Shown: positions 18,504 to 27,733 of the stretch, piece after piece
Layout of the letters: every line of letters begins with the position of its first letter
Numbering within the stretch: the first letter of the stretch is position 1
Source: Xanthomonas melonis
Lineage (GTDB): Bacteria > Pseudomonadota > Gammaproteobacteria > Xanthomonadales > Xanthomonadaceae
Length of the DNA: 64,000 bases
NCBI RefSeq assembly: GCF_020783655.1
Contig: NZ_JAJGQH010000001.1
Coordinates: 124,001-188,000 of the forward strand
Reading direction: 5' to 3'
Made by a program: the position numbers and the translations under genes
The notes under the pieces: model-generated
What the model was told of the DNA's origin: nothing
What the model saw: only the letters and a program-made list of their open reading frames with translations
The model's database searches: none

Positions 18504-20902
18504 TCACAACACGCGCCGCACTTCTCCCCGCGCTAGCGTGATGTCGTGGGCTTGCCCGCTCCAGGCAATGCGGGTGCGGGTGCCACCAACGCTGCGCACG
18601 CTGATCTGCGTCGGCACGCCGTCGCGCCATGCCATGTCCACCACGAAGCCGCCGCGTGCGCGCAGGCCTGCGACGCGGCCTTGTGCGGCCCAGGCCTTGG
18701 GCAGGGCGGGCAGCAGCGTGATCTGGCCAGGGCGCGAGTACAGCAGCATCTCCAGCATTGCCGCCGGGGTGCCGAAGTTGGCATCGATCTGGAACACCCC
18801 GCCCAGGGTGGGGTCGCCGTGCTGGCTGAGATCGTAGATATCGAACAGATTGGGTGCGGTGCCGTTGCTGTGACCGATCGAGGGCTTCAGATTGGTGAGC
18901 ACCAGCGCATAAGCGCGCTCTGCATCGCCGAGTCTTGCCCAGCACAGCGCCCGCCATAGCCGAAGCTGTGCATGCCACGCGCTTCCAACAGTTTGCGCGC
19001 CGCCTCCACCTGCGCGGGCGGCGCCAGATCCGGATGCAGGCGATGGCCGGGGAACAAGCCCATCAGCGGCGACAGGTGCCGGTGCTGCGCTTCACCCAAA
19101 TCGGTGGGTGACATCCATTCCTGCAACTGGCCGCTGAGCGGGCTGATCTCCGGCAGATACAGACGCTGCTGCAGGGTGGCGATGGTGGCGGCGTACTCGG
19201 CGTCGCGGCCGAGCAGGGCGCTGGCCTGGCGGTATTGCCCGAACAGGGTCCACACCAGTTCCTGCGCATAGGTGATGCCACGCGCATTTTCCGGGCCATG
19301 CTCGGGCGACCAGTCATGGTCGTCGACCAGGCACTGGCGGGTGCGGCCGTCGGCATCGGTGACTTCCATTGCGATCAAGCGCGCCTGCCAGAATTCGCAG
19401 GCGCCCTTGAGCAGCGGATAGATGCGCGTGAGATCGTTCCGGTCCTGGGTGAATTCGTAGTGCTGCCACAGGCTGTCGCATAACCACGCGTTGCCGGCCG
19501 GGTGCCAGTACCAGCCGTTGCCGCCGAACGGATTGGTGGAAATGGCCACGGTCCAGCCGGCGATCTTGCCGGAGGTATTGCGGAAACGATTGCGCAGGTC
19601 GTTGAAGTGGGTCTGGGTGATGCGTGTCCAGGATGGCAGTTGCGCCAGGCAATAGCGTGTCAGTGCATCGACACAGGGGCCCAGCCCGGCAGGATCTGCC
19701 AGCCAGTAGTTCATCTGCAGATTGACGTCGCTGTGGTAATCGCTCATCCATGGCGGGTCGTTGTTTTCCAGCCACAAGCCCTGCAGGTTGGTCGGCAATC
19801 CATCACGCGAGGCCGCGATGGTCAGATAGCGGCCGAACTGCAGATAGGCCACCTCCAGTTCCGGGTCTGGGAGCGTAGGCGCGGCGGCGCGTGCCTGGAT
19901 CCGCTGCCAGGTATCAAGACCACGTTGCGCATCGCTGGAATGGCCAAGCTCCACCTGCAATGTGTCGAACAGCGCACGGTGATCGGCGACATGGGTGTCC
20001 AGCAACAGCGCGGCGGGCACTGATGCGGCGGCCTGTGCGCGGTGGCGCGCCAGCGTGAGCGGGTCGCGCGTGGCATCGCGCCAACCGCGTGCGCCGTCGG
20101 CGGCGTAGTCGGTGGCGCCGCACACGACGATGGTCAGGCCACTGCAGTCCTGAAACTGCAGGCTGCCGTCGCCTGTATCGAGCCTGCCATCGTCGCCGTG
20201 CACGCGTAGCGCTGCGGCATAGCGCAGGCCGTTATCGAGCTTGCCGTCCAAGCGCAACCCGGCGTGGCCATCGGCACGAACGGCGCCGGCATGCGTATCG
20301 ACCAGGCGGATGCGGCCACGGTGTCTTCCGGTGCCTTCGCAGTCCAGGCGCAACACGATGGCCGCGTCCGGGTGGCTTGCGAACAGCGTCCGGGTATAAC
20401 GGGTGTCGCCGATGCGATAGCGCACCCGCACGCAGCCGTTGCTCATGTCCAGTTCGCGCTGGTAATCGGAGACCTGCGCCTGCGCATGCCCTTCAAGTTC
20501 CACGAAGAGTTTGGCCAGCAGCGTGAAGCTGCCGAACTCTTCTTTGGTATACGCAAACTGGCCATCGTCCTGCAGCACTGCGTTGCTGCCGCCCGACCAG
20601 AGGCTGCCTTCGGAAACGAACAGCGTCTCGCAGGCCGGCATTCCGCCGCAGAGCGCACCGAGCCGGCCATTGCCGATCGGCAGTCCATCGCGCAACAGTT
20701 GGGCATCGGCGGCAGGCGCGGCATAGGGCAGGCGCAGTGCATGCTCAGGGGGCAGCAGCGGCGAACGGCTAGGGCGCAACGGTGGCGTGGTGGCGTACAC
20801 GCCACCGGCACGGCCGAGCAAGGGCAACAGTGCGGCCGCGCCGACGTGGGCGAGCAGGCGTCGGCGGTGCAGGTTGGCGCAGCCGTGTGAGGTGTCGCGC
20901 AT
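18504..20902 (-). pseudogene. GH95-type glycosidase (alpha-L-fucosidase/galactosidase), frameshifted
   Basis: Two reading frames together give a full GH95 protein of about 800 residues. The upstream frame (20902 to 18887) starts with a twin-arginine signal (HRRRLLAHVGAAALLPLLG). It carries the DGLPIGNGRLGALCGG, SDYHSDVNLQMNYW and DDHDWSPEHGPEN motifs. At about 18960 it loses frame after GMHSFGY. The expected continuation WRALCWARLGDAERAYALV is encoded in another phase and runs into the second fragment (TNLKPSIGHSNGTAPNLFDI, then FQIDANFG). The FQIDANFG aspartate is the family's catalytic base region, so the first fragment alone is unlikely to be active. The change looks like a deletion of 1, or 3n+1, bases in the FGWATAWRAL-type segment. 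A sequencing error cannot be excluded. Confidence 0.8.
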
Positions 20903-21221
20903 ACGAACAGTCGCTGCAATCAGGAACGAACCTTGTAAAGCATCTGCCGCCCCCGCGGAAGCACGCGATTGTCGGCCCCACGAATTGACGTTTGCCTGGC
21001 TTGCGGCTGGCGTGTGCGCGTCGATCGAAGACTTGCAGGCAAGCTACGCAAAGCACGGCGCGGTCTTTTCAGGACAGCTCGAGCGTCGGTGGGCAGTCAA
21101 TCCGCATCGCATGCTCGCCGCGCGTGGCCTACCCGGTACCTTCGACACTCCCGCACGCAGGTTGTCTGTGCCTACGCTGCCACGGTTGACCATCCCGCCC
21201 ACTGTTGCTGCCGGAGATTCC
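20903..21221. other. Intergenic region between the GH95 pseudogene and the ester hydrolase
   Basis: About 319 bases separate divergent genes, so promoters for both must lie here. No operator, repeat or small gene could be recognised by eye. Confidence 0.4.
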
Positions 21222-23138
21222 ATGCGCCGCCTTGCCACCTGCCTGCTCGCCACCGCTGTCGCAGCCATCGCTAGCGGCAGCACCTTCGCCCAGACCTCGG
21301 CGATGACGCCGGACATCACCGGCAAACCGTTCGTGGCAAGCGACGCCGCCAACGACTACATCAAGCGCGAGGTGATGATCCCGATGCGCGATGGGGTCAA
21401 GCTGCACACGGTGATCGTGCTGCCCAAGGGCGCGCGCAACGCACCGATGGTGCTGACGCGTACGCCCTACGACGCCAGTGGCCGTAGCGAGCGCCTGGCC
21501 TCGCCGCATATGAAGGATCTGCTGCCGCCCGGCGACGACGTCTTCGTGGAAGGCGGCTACATCCGCGTGTTTCAGGACGTGCGCGGCAAGTACGGCTCCG
21601 AGGGCGACTACGTGATGACCCGGCCGCTGCGCGGCCCGCTCAACTCCAGCGACGTGGACCACGCCACCGATGCCTGGGACACCATCGATTGGCTGGTGAA
21701 GAACGTCAAGGAATCCAACGGCAAGGTCGGCATGATCGGCTCGTCCTACGAAGGATTCACCGTGGTGATGGCGCTGACCGATCCGCATCCGGCGTTGAAG
21801 GTGGCCGCACCGGAAAGCCCGATGATCGATGGCTGGATGGGCGACGACTGGTTCAACTACGGCGCGTTTCGCCAGGTCAATTTCGACTACTTCACCGGAC
21901 AGCTCAGCAAGCGTGGCAAGGGGGCCGGCATCCCGCGCCAGGGGCATGACGACTACAGCAATTTCCTGCAGGCCGGCTCGGCCGGCGACTTCGCCAAGGC
22001 CGCCGGCCTGGAGCAATTGCCGTGGTGGCACAAGCTCACCGAACACGCCGCCTACGATGCGTTCTGGCAGGAGCAGGCGCTGGACAAGGTGATGGCGCGC
22101 ACGCCGCTCAAGGTACCCACGATGTGGCTGCAGGGGCTGTGGGATCAGGAAGACATGTGGGGCGCGATCCACAGCTATGCGGCGATGGAGCCGCGCGACA
22201 AGAGCAACACCCTCAACTATCTGGTGATGGGCCCGTGGCGGCATAGCCAGGTGAACTACGACGGCACCTCGCTGGGCGCATTGAACTTCGATGGCGACAC
22301 CGCGCGGCAATTCCGTCACGATGTACTGCGCCCGTTCTTCGACCAATACCTGGTCGATGGCGCGCCCAAGGCCACCACGCCGCCCGTGTTCATCTACGAC
22401 ACCGGCGCGAACCGCTGGGACCGCCTGCAGGCCTGGCCCCGCAGCTGCGACAAGGGCTGCACCTCGGCGAGCAAACCGTTGTATCTGCAGGCTGGCGGCA
22501 AGTTGTCGTTTCAGGCACCGGTCGCCGGGCAGCCGGGTTTCGAAGAATACGTGTCGGATCCGGCCAAGCCGGTGCCGTTCGTGCCGCGCCCGGTGGATTT
22601 CGGCGACCGCAGCATGTGGACCACCTGGCTGGTGCACGACCAGCGTTTCGTGGACGGGCGACCGGATGTGCTGACTTTCGTCACCGAGCCGCTGACCGCG
22701 CCGCTGCAGATCGCCGGCGCGCCGCAGGTGCATCTGCAGGCCTCCACCAGCGGCAGCGACAGCGACTGGGTGGTCAAGCTGATCGATGTCTACCCGGATG
22801 AGATGGCGTCCAGCCCCAAGATGGGCGGCTATGAACTGCCGGTGTCGCTGGCGATCTTTCGCGGACGCTACCGCGAGAGTTTCAGCACGCCCAAGCCGCT
22901 CGCGTCCAATCAGCCGCTGGCATTCGAGTTCGGCCTGCCCACCGCCAACCACACCTTCCAGCCCGGTCATCGGGTGATGGTGCAGGTGCAGTCCAGCCTG
23001 TTTCCGCTGTACGACCGCAACCCGCAGACCTACGTGCCGAACATCTTCTTCGCCAAGCCGGGCGACTATCAAAAGGCCACCCAGCGCGTTTACGTGACGC
23101 CCGAGCAGCCCAGCTACATCACTCTGCCGGTGCGTTGA
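21222..23138 (+). CDS. aeh: Alpha-amino acid ester hydrolase / glutaryl-7-ACA acylase family (CocE/S15)
   Basis: A 638-residue exported alpha/beta hydrolase with a signal peptide (cleavage near STFA-QT). The catalytic triad and carboxylate cluster match the well-studied X. citri enzyme with a one-residue offset: nucleophile S175 in GSSYEG, D308, E310 and D311 in LWDQEDMW, H341 in PWRHSQ, and D209 in GWMGDDW. The C-terminal jelly-roll typical of the CocE family begins near residue 430. It hydrolyses or transfers acyl groups on alpha-amino acid esters and beta-lactam amides in vitro. The natural substrate is unclear. Earlier in-frame starts exist, but only the ATG at 21222 gives a signal peptide. 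The 3' end overlaps the convergent MFS gene by 20 bases. Confidence 0.93.
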   Translation: MRRLATCLLATAVAAIASGSTFAQTSAMTPDITGKPFVASDAANDYIKREVMIPMRDGVKLHTVIVLPKGARNAPMVLTRTPYDASGRSERLASPHMKDLLPPGDDVFVEGGYIRVFQDVRGKYGSEGDYVMTRPLRGPLNSSDVDHATDAWDTIDWLVKNVKESNGKVGMIGSSYEGFTVVMALTDPHPALKVAAPESPMIDGWMGDDWFNYGAFRQVNFDYFTGQLSKRGKGAGIPRQGHDDYSNFLQAGSAGDFAKAAGLEQLPWWHKLTEHAAYDAFWQEQALDKVMARTPLKVPTMWLQGLWDQEDMWGAIHSYAAMEPRDKSNTLNYLVMGPWRHSQVNYDGTSLGALNFDGDTARQFRHDVLRPFFDQYLVDGAPKATTPPVFIYDTGANRWDRLQAWPRSCDKGCTSASKPLYLQAGGKLSFQAPVAGQPGFEEYVSDPAKPVPFVPRPVDFGDRSMWTTWLVHDQRFVDGRPDVLTFVTEPLTAPLQIAGAPQVHLQASTSGSDSDWVVKLIDVYPDEMASSPKMGGYELPVSLAIFRGRYRESFSTPKPLASNQPLAFEFGLPTANHTFQPGHRVMVQVQSSLFPLYDRNPQTYVPNIFFAKPGDYQKATQRVYVTPEQPSYITLPVR

Positions 23139-24384
23139 TCGCGCGGGCGCCGCGTACTGGCGGCGCCCAGCTGTCTTCCAGCACTTGCGGGCGGCAGGCC
23201 ACCCAGGCGGCCGCCAGCTGGATCAGGATGCAGATCACCAGGAACACGAACGGGTAGGTCCAGCCGCCGCGGTGCGCATGCAGCCAGCCGAACAGGAACG
23301 GTCCCAGGCAGCTCATCGCATAGCCCATGCCCTGCGAGAACCCGGACAGGGCGGCCGAGCCTGCGGCGGTGCGGCTGCGCTGGTTCACCAGCACCAGCGC
23401 CAGCGGGAAGGTGCTCGGTCCCAGCCCGAGCAGGGTCACCCACAGCACCGGTGCTGCCAGCGGTGCCCACCACAGCCCGGCGAATGCGAGCAGATGGCAG
23501 GCGGCGCAGACGAGCACGATCGGGAACGGGTTGCGCATGCGCACCGCCAGTGCCGGCATGACCAGCGCACCGACCATGCCCAGTGCGGAGAACAGCGCCA
23601 CCATGGTGCCGCCGAATGCGGGCGAAGCGCCGGCTTCGCGCAGCAGCGTGGGCAGCCAGGTGAACATCGAATAGGTCACCAGCGAGGTCATGCCGAAGGT
23701 CACCGCCATGCTCCAGCCCAGGGCAGTGCGGGCAACGCGGCCTTCGGCTTCCGGGGTCGGGGTGACGGGGGCCGGTCCGGTGGCGCGCAATCGCCCGTGT
23801 CCCAGCTGTACCAGTGCCCAGGCCGCCAACGCCAGCAGGGCCGGCAACACCCAGACCACCATGGAGCTGCGCCAGCCCAGCGCATCGGCCACCGGCACTG
23901 CCAGCAAGGCCGGAAGCAGGGTGCCGATCTGCAGCACGGTGATGTACAACGTGCTGACCCGGCCCACGCGGTCGCCGAAATAGCGCTTCACCAGCGGCGG
24001 TAGAACCACGTTACCCATGCCCATCCCAGCCAGCGCCACCAGCGAGCCGACCAGCAGCCCGGCAGTGCCTGGCAACAGTGGCCGCAGCACCAGCCCGAGC
24101 GTGGCCAACCCCATCGACAGCAGGGCAGTGCGTAGCAGGCCGGCGCGGCGCAACACCGCAGGCGTCGCGACGCCTGTCAATGCGAACGCGGCAGTGGGCA
24201 ACATGCCGAGCGCTCCCATGGTCGGCGCACCGAAGGCGTACTCGTTGGCGATGCGTTCCAGCAGCGGCGTCAGCGAGGTGACCGCAGTGCGCAGGTTGAA
24301 CGCCGAAAGCAGGATGGCGGCCAGCACCAGTCCGCGACCACGCAACTGGTCGGACGGGGAGGCGGTGGCAGTGACAACAGACAT
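23119..24384 (-). CDS. MFS transporter, CynX/NimT-like
   Basis: A protein of about 421 residues with 12 predicted membrane segments, starting MSVVTATASPSDQLRGRG. Similarity in pattern is to the CynX/NimT branch (cyanate or nitroimidazole transporters): LAAILLSAFNLRTAVTSLTPLL near the N-terminus and a PTMGALGMLPTAAFALTG second helix region. The substrate is unknown. An ATG at 24408 would add eight residues. It is convergent with the ester hydrolase gene, overlapping by 20 bases. It is followed upstream by a hairpin that terminates the neighbouring tRNA gene. Confidence 0.78.
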   Translation of the reverse strand: MSVVTATASPSDQLRGRGLVLAAILLSAFNLRTAVTSLTPLLERIANEYAFGAPTMGALGMLPTAAFALTGVATPAVLRRAGLLRTALLSMGLATLGLVLRPLLPGTAGLLVGSLVALAGMGMGNVVLPPLVKRYFGDRVGRVSTLYITVLQIGTLLPALLAVPVADALGWRSSMVVWVLPALLALAAWALVQLGHGRLRATGPAPVTPTPEAEGRVARTALGWSMAVTFGMTSLVTYSMFTWLPTLLREAGASPAFGGTMVALFSALGMVGALVMPALAVRMRNPFPIVLVCAACHLLAFAGLWWAPLAAPVLWVTLLGLGPSTFPLALVLVNQRSRTAAGSAALSGFSQGMGYAMSCLGPFLFGWLHAHRGGWTYPFVFLVICILIQLAAAWVACRPQVLEDSWAPPVRGARAINAPAE

Positions 24385-24427
24385 GCAAAGACCGTCCGCA
24401 CCGTGCACATCCGTGCAGCGGCGCCTG

Positions 24428-24463
24428 AAAACACAAAACCGGCACGAGGCCGGTTTGTGTTTT
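24428..24463 (-). terminator. Terminator after tRNA-Pro
   Basis: AAAACACAAACCGG, the loop CCTCGTG, then CCGGTTTTGTGTTTT forms a strong hairpin with a T-rich end on the minus strand. It is positioned just beyond the CCA end of the tRNA. An A-rich 5' side means it could also work in the other direction. Confidence 0.85.
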
Positions 24464-24468
24464 GAAAC

Positions 24469-24545
<77 letters not shown>

Positions 24546-24605
24546 AAGGAGCCGCGTATGTTACATAGGGAATGCGGAATCGGCAAGCATCCGATGCAAC
24601 TTTTT

Positions 24606-24716
24606 TCACTGCGGCGGTCGGCCGCGCTCCGGCTCGCGTGCCTCGAACCACATGCCGTTGAGCACGGCGGCCAGTGCCGCCAGGCCGGTGCCGAGAATCC
24701 AGGCGAAATACCACAT
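24606..24716 (-). CDS. cydX: Cytochrome bd oxidase small subunit CydX
   Basis: A 36-residue single-pass membrane protein that begins MWYFAWILGTGLAALAAVLN. This is nearly identical in its first ten residues to E. coli CydX (MWYFAWILGT). CydX stabilises the haem groups of the CydAB quinol oxidase. It ends with a short charged tail (FEAREPERGRPPQ). It lies 73 bases after cydB on the same strand, as expected for a cydABX operon. It is easy to miss because of its size, and a longer overlapping frame exists, but only this start gives the family sequence. Confidence 0.95.
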   Translation of the reverse strand: MWYFAWILGTGLAALAAVLNGMWFEAREPERGRPPQ

Positions 24717-24789
24717 CGGTGTGCTCCTTGGGAGCGATGAAAGCGGGATGGGCAGTGGCGGCGCGCGCGCATCGCCGCCGCCGTGCAAC

Positions 24790-25941
24790 TCAGTACGCGT
24801 TGGGATTGGTGGACAGTTCGTCGGCACTGAGCTTGCCGCGCAGCACGCGGTACACCCATGCGGTGTAGGCCAGAACGATCGGCATGAACAGCGTCGTGGC
24901 CAGCAGCATGATCCACAGCGTGAGCCGGCTGCTGGAGGCATCCCACAACGTCAGGCTCGCGCTGGGCACGGTGGAGGAGGGCAGCAGGAACGGGAACAGC
25001 GCAAAGCCCACGGTGAAGACGATGCCGACGATGGCGCTGCCGGAGGCGATGAAGGCAAGTCCGCCGCGTCGCGCACGCAACAGCAACGCGCTCATTGCCA
25101 GACCGAGCAGGCCGACCGTCGGTGCCAGCAGCGTGGCCGGCATGCTGCTGTAGTTGTGCAGCCAGCCACCGGCCGCGGTGAGCGCGGCGGTCTTGGCCAG
25201 CGGATTGGTCTGCGCATCGGTTGCCAGCACCGATGTCACTGCATAACCGGGCAGTCCAAGCGCCACCCACGCACCTGCAGATGCGAACAGCGCCACTGCA
25301 CACAGCGCCGCGATGCTGCCAACACGCGCAGCACGCTCGGCCACCGGGCCGTCGGTCTTGAGCACCAGCATCGCTGCGCCGTGTGCGAGCAGCATCGCCA
25401 CGCTGAGCAGACCGGCCAGCAGCGCGAAAGGTGTCAGCAGGCCGAGCAGATTGCCGGTGTAATGCGTGCGCATGCTGTCGTCGAAATGGAACGGCACTCC
25501 GAGCAGCACGTTGCCCACCGCCACCCCCATGATCAGTGCTGGCACCAAGCCGCCAGCGAACAAGGCCCGGTCCCAGGTGTCGCGCCACCGTCGATCGGCC
25601 AGCTTGCCGCGGAACTTGAAGCCTACCGGGCGCAGGATCAACGCGAACAGGATCACGAACATCGCCAGGTAGAACCCGGAAAAACTCACCGCATACAAGG
25701 GCGGGAATGCGGCGAAGATCGCGCCGCCGCCCAGGATCAGCCACACCTGGTTGCCTTCCCAGACCGGGCCGATGGTGTTGATGACCAGCCGGCGTTCGGC
25801 ATCGTTGTGGGCGACCAGCGGCAGCAGGGTACTGACGCCCAGATCGAAGCCGCCCATCACCGCGTAGCCGGACAACAGCACGCCCAGCAGCAGCCACCAG
25901 ATCACGCGCAAGCTGGCGTAGTCGAGCAAAACGAAATCCAT
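24790..25941 (-). CDS. cydB: Cytochrome bd ubiquinol oxidase subunit II
   Basis: A 383-residue inner-membrane protein with about nine helices. It starts [20 protein letters not shown] behind AAGGAG. CydB pairs with CydA to form the high-affinity quinol oxidase. Family features include [27 protein letters not shown] (the conserved WEGN/W block) and [10 protein letters not shown]. It lies 16 bases after cydA. Expression is probably shared with cydA from the promoter region carrying the FNR-type box at 27627. Confidence 0.96.
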   Translation of the reverse strand: MDFVLLDYASLRVIWWLLLGVLLSGYAVMGGFDLGVSTLLPLVAHNDAERRLVINTIGPVWEGNQVWLILGGGAIFAAFPPLYAVSFSGFYLAMFVILFALILRPVGFKFRGKLADRRWRDTWDRALFAGGLVPALIMGVAVGNVLLGVPFHFDDSMRTHYTGNLLGLLTPFALLAGLLSVAMLLAHGAAMLVLKTDGPVAERAARVGSIAALCAVALFASAGAWVALGLPGYAVTSVLATDAQTNPLAKTAALTAAGGWLHNYSSMPATLLAPTVGLLGLAMSALLLRARRGGLAFIASGSAIVGIVFTVGFALFPFLLPSSTVPSASLTLWDASSSRLTLWIMLLATTLFMPIVLAYTAWVYRVLRGKLSADELSTNPNAY

Positions 25942-25957
25942 GAGGTCTCTCCTTCGG

Positions 25958-27556
25958 TTACGGCGCGCTGCCGGCGACGGCACCGGTGCCGAGGGTTGCG
26001 TTGCGTACGGGTGCGTTGTGTGTTGGGCCAGCTGGGAACAATGCATCCGGACCCTTGCGGATGGTCTTCAACGACAACTTGATCGCGATCACCAACAACG
26101 TGGTGTACAGCGCGGTGAAGCCGACCAGGGTCAGCACGATCTCGTACAGATCCAGCCCCGAGGCCGCGTAGAAAGTGGGCAGCACGCCTTCCACCGCCCA
26201 TGGCTGGCGACCGTACTCGGCCACGAACCAGCCGCATTCGATCGCGATCCAGGGCAGCGGCAAGGTCCATACCGCCAGCGTCAGGAACCAGCGTTCTTCC
26301 TGGAAGCTGTGCTTGCACGCAAACCAGAATGCGACGGCGAAGAAGACGATCAGGTAGATCCCGATGGCGGCCATGATGCGGAAGGTCCAGAACAGCGGCA
26401 GCACGCGCGGTACGGTGTCCATCGCCGCCTGCGCGATCTGCTCGGGCGTGGCGTTGCCGATGTCGTCGCGATAGCGCTTGAGCAGCAGGCCGTGGCCCAG
26501 GTCCTGCCAATGTGCGTCGAAGACCTTGCGCGCCTCGGCATCGTTGCTGTCGGCGCGGATGCGCTGCAATGCGCCGTAGGCGATCTGCCCGCCGCGGATA
26601 CGATGCTCGGCACGCTCCACCAGTTCCATGATGCCGGGGATCGGCGTATCCAGCGAACGGGTGGCGATCAACCCCATCAGGTACGGAATCTTGAGCGCAT
26701 AATCGTTGCGATGGGTCTGCTGGTTGGGAATGCCGAAGGCGGTGAAGTCGGCCGGTGCGGCTTCGGTCTCCCACATCGCCTCGATCGCCGCCAGCTTCAT
26801 CTTCTGGTGCTCGTTGGCCGCATAGCCGCTTTCGTCGCCCAGCACCACCACCGACAATGACGACAGCAGGCCGAACGCTGCCGCCACCGCGAAGGAACGG
26901 CGCGCCATGTCCAGGTGTCTGCCGCGCAGCAGGTAGAACGCGCTGATCGACATCACGAACACCGCGCCCAGCACATAGCCTGCGCTGACGGTATGTACGA
27001 ACTTGGCCTGCGCCACCGGGTTGAACAGCACCGCGACAAAATCCACCACCTCCATGCGCATGGTGTCCGGGTTGAACACCGCACCGGTGGGGTGTTGCAT
27101 CCAGCCGTTGGCGATCAGGATCCACAGCGCCGAGAAATTGCTGCCCAGCGCCACCAGCCAGGTGACGATCAGGTGCTGCACCTTGCCCAGCCGGTTCCAG
27201 CCCAGGAAGAACAGGCCCAGGAAGGTCGCTTCCAGGAAGAACGCCATCAGCCCTTCGATCGCCAGCGGCGCACCGAAGATGTCGCCCACGTAGTGGCTGT
27301 AGTACGACCAGTTCATGCCGAACTCGAACTCCATCACGATGCCGGTGCCCACACCCATGGCGAAGTTGATGCCGAACAGCACGCCCCAGAACATGGTCAT
27401 GCGCCGCCAGATCGGCTTGCCGGTCATGACATAGACGCTCTCCATGATGCCGAGCAGGAACGACAGCCCCATGGTCAGCGGCGGGAAGATGAAGTGGTAC
27501 ATCGCGGTGACTGCGAACTGCAGCCGCGACAGTTCGACAACTGTCGAGTCGATCAT
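25958..27556 (-). CDS. cydA: Cytochrome bd ubiquinol oxidase subunit I
   Basis: A 532-residue membrane subunit holding haems b558, b595 and d. Expected ligands are visible: H21 in MYHFIFPP, a histidine in KFVHTVSAG, and the arginine-methionine pair in WTFRIM. The quinol-side acidic pair is in [14 protein letters not shown]. The Q-loop region is long, as in the E. coli type. The GRQPW motif is present. The enzyme reduces oxygen to water without pumping protons and supports growth at low oxygen. The ATG at 27556 matches the family start ([15 protein letters not shown]); a longer open frame upstream covers the promoter. Confidence 0.97.
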   Translation of the reverse strand: MIDSTVVELSRLQFAVTAMYHFIFPPLTMGLSFLLGIMESVYVMTGKPIWRRMTMFWGVLFGINFAMGVGTGIVMEFEFGMNWSYYSHYVGDIFGAPLAIEGLMAFFLEATFLGLFFLGWNRLGKVQHLIVTWLVALGSNFSALWILIANGWMQHPTGAVFNPDTMRMEVVDFVAVLFNPVAQAKFVHTVSAGYVLGAVFVMSISAFYLLRGRHLDMARRSFAVAAAFGLLSSLSVVVLGDESGYAANEHQKMKLAAIEAMWETEAAPADFTAFGIPNQQTHRNDYALKIPYLMGLIATRSLDTPIPGIMELVERAEHRIRGGQIAYGALQRIRADSNDAEARKVFDAHWQDLGHGLLLKRYRDDIGNATPEQIAQAAMDTVPRVLPLFWTFRIMAAIGIYLIVFFAVAFWFACKHSFQEERWFLTLAVWTLPLPWIAIECGWFVAEYGRQPWAVEGVLPTFYAASGLDLYEIVLTLVGFTALYTTLLVIAIKLSLKTIRKGPDALFPAGPTHNAPVRNATLGTGAVAGSAP

Positions 27557-27626
27557 GGCGGGATGGCCTGGTTGGTTGGCGATCAATGAAGTGGGCGCAT
27601 CATCTGCGCTTGCCGCGCCATGCGCG

Positions 27627-27640
27627 TTGATCCAGATCAA
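27627..27640. promoter_or_regulatory. Perfect FNR/Anr-type box between cydABX and cydDC
   Basis: TTGATCCAGATCAA is an exact TTGAT-N4-ATCAA palindrome, the consensus for FNR/Anr oxygen-responsive regulators. It is 71 bases upstream of the cydA start and 94 bases upstream of the cydD start, so it could control both divergent units. Binding is inferred. Confidence 0.75.
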
Positions 27641-27733
27641 TGCGGCCCGCAAACCCTGCGGCACACTGTCCGTCCCGGTAAGGGAAGCAGGCGGCCTACA
27701 ATCGCCGCCAACGAGCAGTCTTCGGAACGCGAT

